The notes beneath the pieces are model-generated. The model was given only the letters and a program-made list of their open reading frames with translations. It searched no databases and was not told where the DNA came from. Below, one piece after another: positions 9,414-16,558 of a stretch of 64,000 nucleotides of DNA (within the stretch, counting starts at the first letter, position 1; every line of letters starts with the position of its first letter). The DNA is from Lacticaseibacillus yichunensis (GTDB taxonomy: Bacteria > Bacillota > Bacilli > Lactobacillales > Lactobacillaceae). Location of the stretch: contig NZ_RHOG01000001.1 in the NCBI RefSeq assembly GCF_003946405.1, positions 62,001-126,000 on the forward strand, written 5' to 3'. The position numbers and the translations under genes were made by a program.

Positions 9414-10955
9414 TCACACCAAAACCAGTGCTGGCGACCGTCGATGCAGTGCGTGAAGTACCGCATACAGCGCGCCGAATAAGTCGCTTGACGCATCAGC
9501 CTGCCACTGAAAGATCTGTGTCTCAGGCCGGACATGGCTCGGCACAGGCAGCCCCGTTGAGCTGATGATCAGATCAGCGTCTTCATAGCGCTCCCCGACC
9601 ACTTCCACGAAGGCCTGCTGGGTCAAAAAGAGTGAGAGATCCAGATAATCGGCCAATGTCGGGGTGATCATCAGGGCCACTTTGACCTTTTGCGGCGGCG
9701 TGAGGACATGGACCAAATGGCCGAACAAAGCGCTCAGGCTGTTCACCAGCGTCGGCACGGCTGGGGTAAAGTCCGTCAGATCATTCAGCGCGATCGTCGC
9801 GCGCAAGCTATTTTCGAGCACCTGGCGCACCTCATTGGCCTGCGGGTCGTCCTGCGTCTTTGTGGGTACCCCGGACAGATGGGTCAACCCGGCGATATCA
9901 AACCCGTACAGAATCGTGGAGGACGCAATCGCCAACATGTTGGCCAGCACCATTTTGCTTTTCAGCGGAATGATCGCCGGCACCCACTCGCTCGGCAATT
10001 GGTCGATGGTGCCGGTGACCAGGCGATACAAGCCGTTTTGATAGCGCTTGAATCGCAAGACCACCTGTTCCAGCCGCGGATCGTCCGCTGTCTGATAAAG
10101 CGGTAGCTGATAATCCAGGTCAAACAGAAAATGCGACTCCGCAAACTGCTGCTCGCGCGTGAGGTGGATGCCAAACTTCTGAAACGGCGACGACTTGTCC
10201 GCAAACAGATTCGGCACCGGAAACGACACCATCGCCCCACCAGGCGTGTTGAGCACAAACCCCTGATGCAGGCGATTTTTCACCACGGCCAGCGCGTATA
10301 AGCCAAGCTCCTTGACGACTGGATTGCTGAAGGCAAAATCAAAGCTCGCCAGCCCGTGATTCAGCAGCACCGTCGCCTCTTTGCGGTCGATCGTGACAAA
10401 CGGCCAGGCCGCCCCATCCGTGGCCAGCCAAAACCTGGCCGTGAAGAAGAGCCGAATGTTGGCTTCTGGCCCAGAGACCTGCAACGTCTCAAGCCGCAGC
10501 CTGACGCCCATGAAATTGGCGAGCCCGGCCAGCGGCTTGATGTGCCGTGACACCGTCGTCTTGGAAAAATTTGTCGCCGCCGCAAAATCCGCAAAGCGCG
10601 CATATTGATCCGTCAGCATCGCCCGCAGCGTGTTGAACACGATGTTTTGCTCGATCAGCGCCATCCGCACCTGGCCGCTGTCAAAGGCAAACATGGCCTG
10701 AATCGCGGAATCCCCGCCAGTCATCTGCGTCAATGTCGCGACCAGCGCGGTGTAAGTCCGATAGACCGAGGTGTAGTTGCGGCCCGTCAAAAGCGAGATG
10801 CGCTTGAGATTCACGGCATCCACCAATGGCGCGCCGGCAGCCCGTTTCGCGACCCGCTCAGCGACCGGCAAGACAGCCTGGGCTTCGCTGATGATCTCCC
10901 GGTAAAGTGCCAGCTGCTCGCGTTCTTGTTTGGTCAAAAATAATTCCGTGTCCAT
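9414..10955 (-). CDS. Mga-type helix-turn-helix regulator
   Basis: A 513-aa protein that I assign to the Mga/AtxA-like regulator class. It has two helix-turn-helix regions near the N-terminus: residues about 45-75 (NLKRISLLTGRNYTSVYRTY) and 115-150 (YARFADFAAATNFSKTTVSRHIK). A long alpha-helical middle follows. The C-terminal part (about 410-513) ends in a PTS-EIIB-like fold suggested by VKVALMITPTLADYLDLSLFL and DLIISSTGLPVP. I could not identify PRD histidines with certainty. AAGGGAG lies nine bases before the chosen ATG; an ATG nine codons earlier lacks a site. It is monocistronic with its own terminator, and no obvious target gene is adjacent, so its regulon is unknown. Confidence 0.75.
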   Translation of the reverse strand: MDTELFLTKQEREQLALYREIISEAQAVLPVAERVAKRAAGAPLVDAVNLKRISLLTGRNYTSVYRTYTALVATLTQMTGGDSAIQAMFAFDSGQVRMALIEQNIVFNTLRAMLTDQYARFADFAAATNFSKTTVSRHIKPLAGLANFMGVRLRLETLQVSGPEANIRLFFTARFWLATDGAAWPFVTIDRKEATVLLNHGLASFDFAFSNPVVKELGLYALAVVKNRLHQGFVLNTPGGAMVSFPVPNLFADKSSPFQKFGIHLTREQQFAESHFLFDLDYQLPLYQTADDPRLEQVVLRFKRYQNGLYRLVTGTIDQLPSEWVPAIIPLKSKMVLANMLAIASSTILYGFDIAGLTHLSGVPTKTQDDPQANEVRQVLENSLRATIALNDLTDFTPAVPTLVNSLSALFGHLVHVLTPPQKVKVALMITPTLADYLDLSLFLTQQAFVEVVGERYEDADLIISSTGLPVPSHVRPETQIFQWQADASSDLFGALYAVLHALHRRSPALVLV

Positions 10956-11121
10956 CGCACTCGCTCCCTTTCCTGATGCCACCTTTCGAGTATACCCAAC
11001 AAAAAAGCGCGGCGAAAATCATTTTTCGTAATTTTATACCCTTTCAGATGGTTTCGCGAGTATTGGTGTTGCCCCGGTTTCAGTTTTTTAACCAGCAATT
11101 TGGCGGCGTGGGGAAAATAAC

Positions 11122-11156
11122 AAAAAGGGCCTCCGAGATAAGCTCTCGGAAGTCCC
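11122..11156 (-). terminator. Terminator of the aromatic amino acid ABC operon
   Basis: On the minus strand TTCCGAGA pairs with TCTCGGAG and GGG with CCC, followed by five T, 20 nt after the ATPase stop. Confidence 0.85.
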
Positions 11157-11176
11157 ATATTAATAGAAGGAAAAAT

Positions 11177-11980
11177 TCAACTCAGCAGAACCGCATCATC
11201 GACCAGCGCCGTCCCACTGCGTTTTTGGAACAAGGCGAGCAGGTCCGGCACGGTCATCGACGCTTTTTCATCGCCGCGAATATCAACAGCGATCTGGCCG
11301 TGATCCAGCATGATCAAGCGATCGCCGTATTTCAGCGCGTCATTCATATCATGGGTGATCATCAGCGTGGTGATCTTTTGGGCGGCCACCAACTGCGCAG
11401 TCAGGGCCATCACCGTCGCTGAAGTCTTCGGATCGAGCGCCGCCGTGTGCTCATCCAGCAGGAGCAATTCCGGCGCCTTGAGCGTCGCCATCAACAAGGT
11501 GATTGCCTGCCGCTGCCCACCGGATAACAAGCCGATCTCGGTGTTGAGCCGGGTCTCCAGATCCAGGTTGAGACTCGCCAATTTTTCCTTAAACAGCTGG
11601 CGGTCGCTGTGGCGCACCCCACTGCTCCAAAAATTGCGCCAGCGCCCACGCTGCATCGCCAGGGATAGATTTTCTTCGACCGAAAGCCGCGGGGCCGTGC
11701 CGGAGCGCGGATCCTGAAAGACCCGTGAGATCAACTTGGCGCGCTTGGCGACCGGCAGATACGTCACGTCTTCGCCTGCGATCTTGATCTGGCCGTGCAC
11801 GACCGGCAAGGAGCCGGCGACACTGTTGAGCAGCGTCGATTTACCGGCGCCGTTGCCCCCAATGATGGCGACGAACTCGCCTTCTTCAAGCGTCAAATTG
11901 ATGTTGCGCAAGGCGCGCGTTTCATTGACGGTGCCTTGTTCAAAATATTGATCGAGTTCCTTGATCTCAAGTGCTGGCAT
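11177..11980 (-). CDS. ABC transporter ATP-binding protein, aromatic amino acid uptake (predicted)
   Basis: The ATPase of the importer encoded by this operon (267 aa, cytosolic face). It shows Walker A GGNGAGKST (about 41-49), the signature LSGGQRQAITLLMATL (about 150-165), Walker B LLLLDEHTAALD (about 170-181) and the switch histidine in MITHDMNDAL. Its ATG directly follows the permease stop (TAA then ATG), so translation is coupled. The ABC_sub_bind / permease / ATPase set resembles the TrpXYZ tryptophan system of streptococci. Here the two upstream leader peptides point to phenylalanine and tyrosine instead. Substrate is inferred from the leaders, not from the ATPase itself. Confidence 0.9.
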   Translation of the reverse strand: MPALEIKELDQYFEQGTVNETRALRNINLTLEEGEFVAIIGGNGAGKSTLLNSVAGSLPVVHGQIKIAGEDVTYLPVAKRAKLISRVFQDPRSGTAPRLSVEENLSLAMQRGRWRNFWSSGVRHSDRQLFKEKLASLNLDLETRLNTEIGLLSGGQRQAITLLMATLKAPELLLLDEHTAALDPKTSATVMALTAQLVAAQKITTLMITHDMNDALKYGDRLIMLDHGQIAVDIRGDEKASMTVPDLLALFQKRSGTALVDDAVLLS

Positions 11981-12889
11981 TTATTTGTCCTCCGCGATAT
12001 GTTTGCGATTGGCGCGGCGTTGACGGACGCCGACTGTTTCTTTCTTGATCAGCGGCAGCGCCAGGAACAAGACGAGCATCAGCGAGTAGAAAAGCCGCAG
12101 ATAACTTGGATCGACGCCCATCGACAGGACCCACGCAATGATCAGCCGGTAGATGAACGCGCCCAGAATGATCGTCAGCAGGCGCTGGCCAAACGTCAAA
12201 TGGCGAAGCAAGAGCTCCGCAATGATGATGGCGGACAGCGCAATGACCAAGGTGCCGACCCCCATCGAAACATCGGCGTATCCGTTCATCTGCGCCATCA
12301 AGCTCCCAGACATTGCGATCAAGCCATTTGAGACCATGTACACAATGATCTTCATGTTATCGGCATTGATCCCGTTGGCCGCGCTCATTGCCTGGTTGTC
12401 GCCAACCGCCCGCGCAGACAGCCCCATCTCCGTGTGGAAAAACAGGACCAGCAGCGCGATCACAACGGCCAGCAGGAGCCCGCCAACCACGATCACATCC
12501 AAGTCGCTATTGGCGAAGGTGACCATATTGAACACTGTCTTCACGCTGATTGGCATGTTGGCAGCGCCCTTCATCACAAAGAGGTTGACCGAATACAGGC
12601 CCGTCATCGTCAAAATACCGGTGAGTAGGTCCGGAATTTTCAGCTTCGTGTGCAGCAGGCCGGAAACCAGTCCAGCCAGTGCCCCGCCGAGAAAGCCATA
12701 CAGTGTGGCGATCAGCGGGTTGGTCCCGCCGGCCAGCGCCCGGACTGTGATGGCGGCGCCAAAGGGAAAACTCCCTTCTGCCGTCATGTCGGCAATATCC
12801 AAGATGCGAAATGTCAGATAAACGCCGATCGCCATCAGCGACCACAGCATCCCCTGCGATAAACTTGAAACCAGTGTCTCTACGGTCAT
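11981..12889 (-). CDS. ABC transporter permease, aromatic amino acid uptake (predicted)
   Basis: A 302-aa membrane protein with about eight hydrophobic segments, of the branched-chain-type permease family (BPD_transp_2). Typical elements are GVYLTFRILDIADMTAEGSF (19-38), GGALAGLVSGLLHTKLKIPDLLTGI near 70 and ANGINADNMKIIVYMVSNGLIAMSGSL near 195. Only one permease exists for two binding proteins, so it probably forms a homodimer serving both. GGAGG precedes the ATG. It lies 177 nt after the Phe-type binding protein gene and abuts the ATPase gene. Confidence 0.88.
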   Translation of the reverse strand: MTVETLVSSLSQGMLWSLMAIGVYLTFRILDIADMTAEGSFPFGAAITVRALAGGTNPLIATLYGFLGGALAGLVSGLLHTKLKIPDLLTGILTMTGLYSVNLFVMKGAANMPISVKTVFNMVTFANSDLDVIVVGGLLLAVVIALLVLFFHTEMGLSARAVGDNQAMSAANGINADNMKIIVYMVSNGLIAMSGSLMAQMNGYADVSMGVGTLVIALSAIIIAELLLRHLTFGQRLLTIILGAFIYRLIIAWVLSMGVDPSYLRLFYSLMLVLFLALPLIKKETVGVRQRRANRKHIAEDK

Positions 12890-13066
12890 GTTCGATCCTC
12901 CAATAATTTGTCAGGCTTGTGGGTGAAAAAAGACAGCCCCTAGCCCAGATGTGGTGCGTAGCAAAAGCCGTTTGCGGTCAACCGGCTGGGCCGATTCGCG
13001 ACCGCGTCATGCGGCGATCGCATTGATCAGTCACCATTGCGCACTCAGTCAGTGCCCAAGTTTCGC
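12890..13066 (-). other. Intercistronic gap between binding protein and permease genes
   Basis: A 177-nt spacer. On the minus strand it contains AGCCG...CGGCT followed by TTTTGC, and later GGGCTGTCTTTTTTC. These are weak terminator-like elements. I found no leader-peptide attenuator here of the kind upstream of the binding proteins. It could lower permease and ATPase expression relative to the binding proteins. Confidence 0.35.
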
Positions 13067-14023
13067 TCAGTCATTTGCGACATCGGCCTCTGTCAGGCCA
13101 AACGCCTTCATCATCGTCTTGTTTTTGATCACTGAGGTCTGCGCCGGACTTTCAACAGGCAAGTCTTGGACCTTTTTGCCCTGCAGAATTTTCACGGCCA
13201 TCTTCGCGGTCTGCACACCCAATTTGTAATAATCGATGCCGATGCTGGCGACCCCGCCGTCCTCGACCATCGTGGACGCCGCTGGAACGACCGGCACCTT
13301 CATCTTCAAGGACACTTTGGCAACGGTCTTCATCGCGGCGGCCACCGTGTTGTCCGTCGGCGCATACACGACGTCGCAGCGGTTCATCAGTGCTTCGGTC
13401 GCCGACTGCACATCGTTGGTGCTGGCCACCGTCGTCGTCGTGACTTTCAGGCCGAGTTTTTTCACCGCGGCTTTGGCCAATTTGATCTGCACAACCGAGT
13501 TCTGTTCAGCGGCGTTATAGATCATGCCGACTGTTTTGGCCTTAGGAAAAAGACGGTGCATGTACCCGATCTGTTCCGGAATATCCACCATATCGATGGT
13601 ACCAGTGGCGTTGCTACTAGGATCCGCCTTTGATTTGGTCAGGTTCGCGGAAACTGGATCCGTGACCGCCGTGAAAAGCAGTGGCGTGTCGGGATCGTCT
13701 TTCTGCAACGCCTGGGCAGCCGGGGTGGCGATCGCGAGGTTCAGATCGTTTTGATCGCTTTTGAGCCGCTGACTCATCGTCTGCAGGTTCGCCTGGTCGC
13801 CTTGCGCGTTCAGGTAATCGATCTTGATCTTGTTGCCCTTGTAGCCAGCCTGCGCCAGCCCGTCCTCAAACCCCTTGCGCGCCTGGGTCAACGCCGTCTG
13901 GTCGATCAATTGCAAAATACCGACCTTCACCGTGTCATCCTTAGCCTGAGCCGTTTTGCTGCAGGCTGATAAACTTAGTGCGGCCGCCGCCGCAACTGCC
14001 AGTGTCAAAAGCTTTGTTTTCAT
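13067..14023 (-). CDS. ABC transporter substrate-binding lipoprotein, predicted phenylalanine specificity
   Basis: A 318-aa ABC_sub_bind-family (TrpX-like) lipoprotein that captures substrate outside the membrane and delivers it to the permease. The signal peptide MKTKLLTLAVAAAAALSLSAC ends in lipobox LSAC with lipidated C21. The mature part begins VKVGILQLIDQTALTQARKGF and includes IATPAAQAL, LLFTAVTDPVSA and the conserved NAAEQNSV near 185. It is about half identical by eye to its neighbour at 14454-15428, which has LINQSALNDARKGF and NAAEQNSV at the same places. AGGAGG lies seven bases before the ATG. Specificity for Phe is inferred only from the Phe-rich leader (14219-14278) that precedes it. 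It has its own promoter, so it can be expressed apart from the Tyr-type gene. Confidence 0.85.
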   Translation of the reverse strand: MKTKLLTLAVAAAAALSLSACSKTAQAKDDTVKVGILQLIDQTALTQARKGFEDGLAQAGYKGNKIKIDYLNAQGDQANLQTMSQRLKSDQNDLNLAIATPAAQALQKDDPDTPLLFTAVTDPVSANLTKSKADPSSNATGTIDMVDIPEQIGYMHRLFPKAKTVGMIYNAAEQNSVVQIKLAKAAVKKLGLKVTTTTVASTNDVQSATEALMNRCDVVYAPTDNTVAAAMKTVAKVSLKMKVPVVPAASTMVEDGGVASIGIDYYKLGVQTAKMAVKILQGKKVQDLPVESPAQTSVIKNKTMMKAFGLTEADVAND

Positions 14024-14040
14024 TATTTTTCCTCCTGAGA

Positions 14041-14218
14041 ATGGCAAAAAGCCAGCCACTGGGGGAAATGCGCCCATGTGGCTGGCCAATTGATCTTCTT
14101 CCGGAAAAAGAAAAGGCCACATGGAACATTCCCTGTCCATGTGGCGAGTTGATTGCACTTTAATGAGTGCCGGCCATCATGGATGCAAGCCGCGGCTTGC
14201 ATCCCACGATGCAAACCG
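14041..14218 (-). promoter_or_regulatory. Phe attenuator: competing hairpins and two tandem terminators
   Basis: Read on the minus strand after the leader stop. Segment 1 CGGTTTGCATC (14218-14208) can pair with segment 2 GGATGCAAGCCG (14204-14193). Segment 2 can instead pair perfectly with segment 3 CGGCTTGCATCC (14192-14181). The 3' part of segment 3, TCCATGATGGC, can pair with segment 4 GCCACATGGA (14145-14136) with one bulged A. Segment 4 otherwise forms terminator 1 with TCCATGTGGC, then CTTTTCTTTTT (14115-14105). A second terminator follows: GCCAGCCAC/GTGGCTGGC plus TTTTT (14086-14046). The model is that a ribosome at the stop codon masks segment 1, so 2:3 and the terminator form. A ribosome stalled on Phe codons leaves 1:2 and 3:4, so transcription continues. 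Confidence 0.8.
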
Positions 14219-14278
14219 CTATCCGAAAAAGCCGGCGAAAAAGTTGTGATTTAGTTGTGTTGACATTAGGTTTCTCAT
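14219..14278 (-). CDS. Phenylalanine-rich leader peptide
   Basis: A 19-codon reading frame, MRNLMSTQLNHNFFAGFFG, preceded by AAAGGAG nine bases before its ATG and ending in TAG at 14219-14221. Four of its last seven residues are Phe (TTT TTC ... TTT TTC). The stop codon directly abuts the first hairpin arm, as a ribosome-position sensor requires. It aligns without gaps to the Tyr-rich leader at 15638-15697: the TQLN core, the final G and an inner G are kept while F replaces Y. The peptide itself probably has no role beyond being translated. Charged tRNA-Phe supply would decide where the ribosome is when the downstream RNA folds. Confidence 0.85.
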   Translation of the reverse strand: MRNLMSTQLNHNFFAGFFG

Positions 14279-14318
14279 GAACAGCACTCCTTTACACCAA
14301 TAGCGGTGTTCATGAATG

Positions 14319-14347
14319 AGAATAACGTGACTGTTTTCTCATGTCAA
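14319..14347 (-). promoter_or_regulatory. Promoter of the Phe leader transcript
   Basis: On the minus strand TTGACA (14347-14342), exactly 17 nt, TATTCT (14324-14319), 41 nt before the leader ATG. An ATGAACA/TGTTCAT inverted repeat spans the leader ribosome site and could modulate its access. Confidence 0.85.
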
Positions 14348-14453
14348 CCTTAACTTTGAGGAACCACACAACTTTTTCCGCGAAACTTGTTCGGTCAGGA
14401 GGAACTTTTCCAGTGCAGACGCGGGCGCCAGCGTTCGCCTCCGCCTGGAAAAA

Positions 14454-15428
14454 TTAATTGGCGGCGGCCGTCACATCAGCCTCTGTCAGGTTGAACTGGG
14501 CCATGCGCGTCTTGTTGGTGACCAGGCGCACTTTCGCCGGCGCCTCAACTGGCAACTCGGAGACCTTCTTGCCCTTGAGGATCTTGATCGCCATTTTCGC
14601 CGTCTGCCGGCCGAGGTCTTCGTAGTTGATGCCCTGTGTGGCGACGCCGGCAATCGGAATCATCGTGGCGTCGGCGTTGACGACTGGCACCGCGAGCTTC
14701 TGGGAGATCTTGCCGATCGTCGGCATCGCGGCTGCGGCGTTGTTGTCGGTCGGAATGTAGATGGCATCCGCCTGGGCAGCCAACGCTTCAGTCGCCTGCT
14801 GCACATCATTGGTGGTCGCCGCGGTCTTCACAACGGCCGTCAGCCCCAACTTTTTGATCTCAGCTTCCGCAAGTTTGATCTGGAAAACAGAGTTCTGCTC
14901 CGCCGCATTGTAGAGCAACCCGATTTTCTTAGCCTTTGGGAACAGCTTGTGGGTGAAATCGATCTGGCCCTTCACGTCCACCATGTCGGTCACGCCCGTT
15001 GCGTTTTTATCTGGGGCCTTCGTGTCGGTCACCAGGCCGGCCGAGGTTGGATCGGTGATCGCGGTGAACAGGAGTGGCGTTTTTGAATCAGCCTTGGCCA
15101 GAGCCTGAGCCGCTGGGGTCGCGATGGCGAGGTTCAAGTCATTCTTGTCGGCGGCAAGGCGCTGGCTCATCGACTGGAGATTTGACTGATCGCCTTGGGC
15201 ATTGACGTAATCGATCTTGATCTTGCTACCCTTGTAGCCATTTGCCGCGAGCTCTTCTTCAAAACCCTTGCGCGCATCATTCAGTGCGCTTTGATTGATC
15301 AATTGCAGAATGCCGATCTTGACGGTGCCGTCTTTCTTGGCGGCGGTGGCGCTACTGCTTGAGCAGGCCCCCAACACAACGGCGAGGGACAATGCGGTCA
15401 AAGTGGTCAAAAGGTGAGTTAACTTCAT
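14454..15428 (-). CDS. ABC transporter substrate-binding lipoprotein, predicted tyrosine specificity
   Basis: A 324-aa paralogue of the adjacent Phe-type binding protein. The signal peptide MKLTHLLTTLTALSLAVVLG ends in lipobox LGAC (C22), followed by a serine-rich linker. The mature domain starts VKIGILQLINQSALNDARKGFE and keeps IATPAAQALAK, LLFTAITDPTSAGLV, NAAEQNSVFQIKLA and GVATQGINYEDLGRQTAKMA. These are the ABC_sub_bind family blocks in order. Its GGAGG site and ATG sit just after the second attenuator terminator. The Tyr-rich leader upstream suggests that tyrosine starvation raises its synthesis, hence the predicted ligand. It probably shares the single permease and ATPase encoded 1.6 kb downstream, since none lies closer. 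Confidence 0.85.
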   Translation of the reverse strand: MKLTHLLTTLTALSLAVVLGACSSSSATAAKKDGTVKIGILQLINQSALNDARKGFEEELAANGYKGSKIKIDYVNAQGDQSNLQSMSQRLAADKNDLNLAIATPAAQALAKADSKTPLLFTAITDPTSAGLVTDTKAPDKNATGVTDMVDVKGQIDFTHKLFPKAKKIGLLYNAAEQNSVFQIKLAEAEIKKLGLTAVVKTAATTNDVQQATEALAAQADAIYIPTDNNAAAAMPTIGKISQKLAVPVVNADATMIPIAGVATQGINYEDLGRQTAKMAIKILKGKKVSELPVEAPAKVRLVTNKTRMAQFNLTEADVTAAAN

Positions 15429-15460
15429 GATTTTTTCCTCCAAAAATGTCTGTGGCAACA

Positions 15461-15637
15461 GAAAAGGCCAGTTGCAAGGTTTCACCCCTGCAGCTGGCCA
15501 ACAGATTCTTTCCGGAAAGAAAATGGCCACATGGGTGAAATCCTCATCCATGTGGCCTTCGTATGCATGTTAAATGCTACGACCATCATGGATGCAAACC
15601 TGCGCGCGGTTTGCATCCAATCGGCGAATGCAAGCCG
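15461..15637 (-). promoter_or_regulatory. Tyr attenuator: competing hairpins and two tandem terminators
   Basis: Minus-strand order after the leader stop. Segment 1 CGGCTTGCATTCG (15637-15625) pairs with segment 2 GGATGCAAACCG (15618-15607), 9 of 10 positions. Segment 2 pairs perfectly over 11 bp with segment 3 GGTTTGCATCC (15600-15590). The segment 3 tail CATCCATGATGGTC pairs with segment 4 GGCCACATGGATG (15557-15545) over 13 bp with one bulged A. Segment 4 also makes terminator 1 with CCATGTGGCC, then ATTTTCTTT. Terminator 2 (15500-15461) is GGCCAG...CTGGCC plus TTTTC. The same five-part logic as in the Phe unit is seen with different sequence, which supports function. High charged tRNA-Tyr should favour termination. 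Confidence 0.82.
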
Positions 15638-15700
15638 CTATCCGTAATAGCCGTAGTAATAAACGGAATTCAACTGTGTTGGTTTCATGTTTTTCATCAT
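15638..15700 (-). CDS. Tyrosine-rich leader peptide
   Basis: A 20-codon frame, MMKNMKPTQLNSVYYYGYYG, with AGGAG five bases before the first ATG (eight before the second, which may be the true start) and TAG at 15638-15640. Five of the last seven residues are Tyr (TAT TAC TAC ... TAT TAC). From the second Met it aligns one-to-one with the Phe leader: M[KR]N[ML]..TQLN, then the aromatic block with Y where the other has F, then G-stop. The stop codon touches the first arm of the attenuator. A ribosome waiting at the first Tyr codons would leave that arm free, while one at the stop would cover it. Confidence 0.86.
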   Translation of the reverse strand: MMKNMKPTQLNSVYYYGYYG

Positions 15701-15741
15701 CAACACTCCTTGCCATGCGCTGTTGCGCTGGTATGTGGACT

Positions 15742-15770
15742 AAGATACACGGACCTTCGCCCACTGTCAA
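15742..15770 (-). promoter_or_regulatory. Promoter of the Tyr leader transcript
   Basis: On the minus strand TTGACA (15770-15765), exactly 17 nt, TATCTT (15747-15742). The -35 begins one base after the stop codon of the upstream phosphatase gene. Confidence 0.82.
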
Positions 15771-15771
15771 C

Positions 15772-16437
15772 TCACTTTTTCGAATTATTTTGAATAAAAT
15801 CAGACAAATCCGCGGCAGGCAGGCCCCAGTAGCGCCTTTCAAAATTTTTCCCGTCCAGCGTGACGAGTTTCGTGACGGTCGCATTTTTCACGATCTTGTG
15901 GTGGCGTAGGTCGGCAAATGGGACCCCGACCAGCGTGTTAAGTAGCAGCAAAAAGATGATGCCGTGGCCCACGACCAGAATCTTGCCAGTCGGATAGGTC
16001 GCGCACGCCGTTTGAATCACGGCCAGGCTCCGCGTCAAGGCGGCGCGATAGGTCTCGCTGCCGATCACCGAAGCGACCTCCGCATCAAAGCGCACGGTAT
16101 CGGTCATGTAGATCGCAACGCGCGCGTCATCATTGACTTCTGCGACAGTCCGACCATCCCATTGCCCGAGTTTCATCTCGCGCAGGCCTGCAACTGGCTG
16201 AAGCGGGGTCCGCGCGCGAAATTGATTGCTGGCCATGATCCAATTGGCGGTCGCCACCGCACGCGGCATGCTCGAAGCTAACACCTGGGTAAACTGGACA
16301 GACGAAAGCGCCTGACCGACTTCCTGCGCCGCGGTGACGCCAAGTTTGGTGAGCGGCGAGTCGCTGAGGCCACCGTTGAATGCCTTACGCCGATTGATCG
16401 TGGTTTGGCCGTGTCGCACAAAATAAAATTCAGTCAT
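15772..16437 (-). CDS. Histidine phosphatase (phosphoglycerate mutase-like) family protein
   Basis: A 221-aa member of histidine phosphatase clade 1. The phosphoacceptor motif FVRHGQTTINRR is at residues 5-16, a second arginine in SSMPRAVATA near 60, glutamate in LREMKLGQWDG near 85, and the second catalytic histidine in LVVGHGIIF near 155. It lacks the LNERHYG block of glycolytic phosphoglycerate mutases, so it is more likely a phosphatase of unknown substrate. AGGAGG lies ten bases before the ATG. It reads left from just beyond efp, with the efp terminator between them, and ends immediately before the Tyr-leader promoter. Confidence 0.85.
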   Translation of the reverse strand: MTEFYFVRHGQTTINRRKAFNGGLSDSPLTKLGVTAAQEVGQALSSVQFTQVLASSMPRAVATANWIMASNQFRARTPLQPVAGLREMKLGQWDGRTVAEVNDDARVAIYMTDTVRFDAEVASVIGSETYRAALTRSLAVIQTACATYPTGKILVVGHGIIFLLLLNTLVGVPFADLRHHKIVKNATVTKLVTLDGKNFERRYWGLPAADLSDFIQNNSKK

Positions 16438-16514
16438 ATCATGCCTCCTGACGCCAATTATACCGCAGCGAAAGACTTGCGTGGCGAGTTCCCCGGGGGC
16501 ACTGCGCACCCTAC

Positions 16515-16544
16515 AAAAAAAGAGCCGCACTTGGCAGCTCTTTT
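16515..16544 (-). terminator. Terminator of efp
   Basis: GAGCTGC / GCGGCTC stem with one wobble, then seven T on the minus strand. Confidence 0.85.
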
Positions 16545-16558
16545 GCAAAACCAGTCTC

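Noticed and set aside
14041-15700. T-box or riboswitch instead of leader-peptide attenuation upstream of the two binding proteins
   Set aside because: No AGGGTGGNACCGCG core was found on the minus strand in either leader. The matching Phe- and Tyr-rich reading frames with ribosome sites explain the architecture better.
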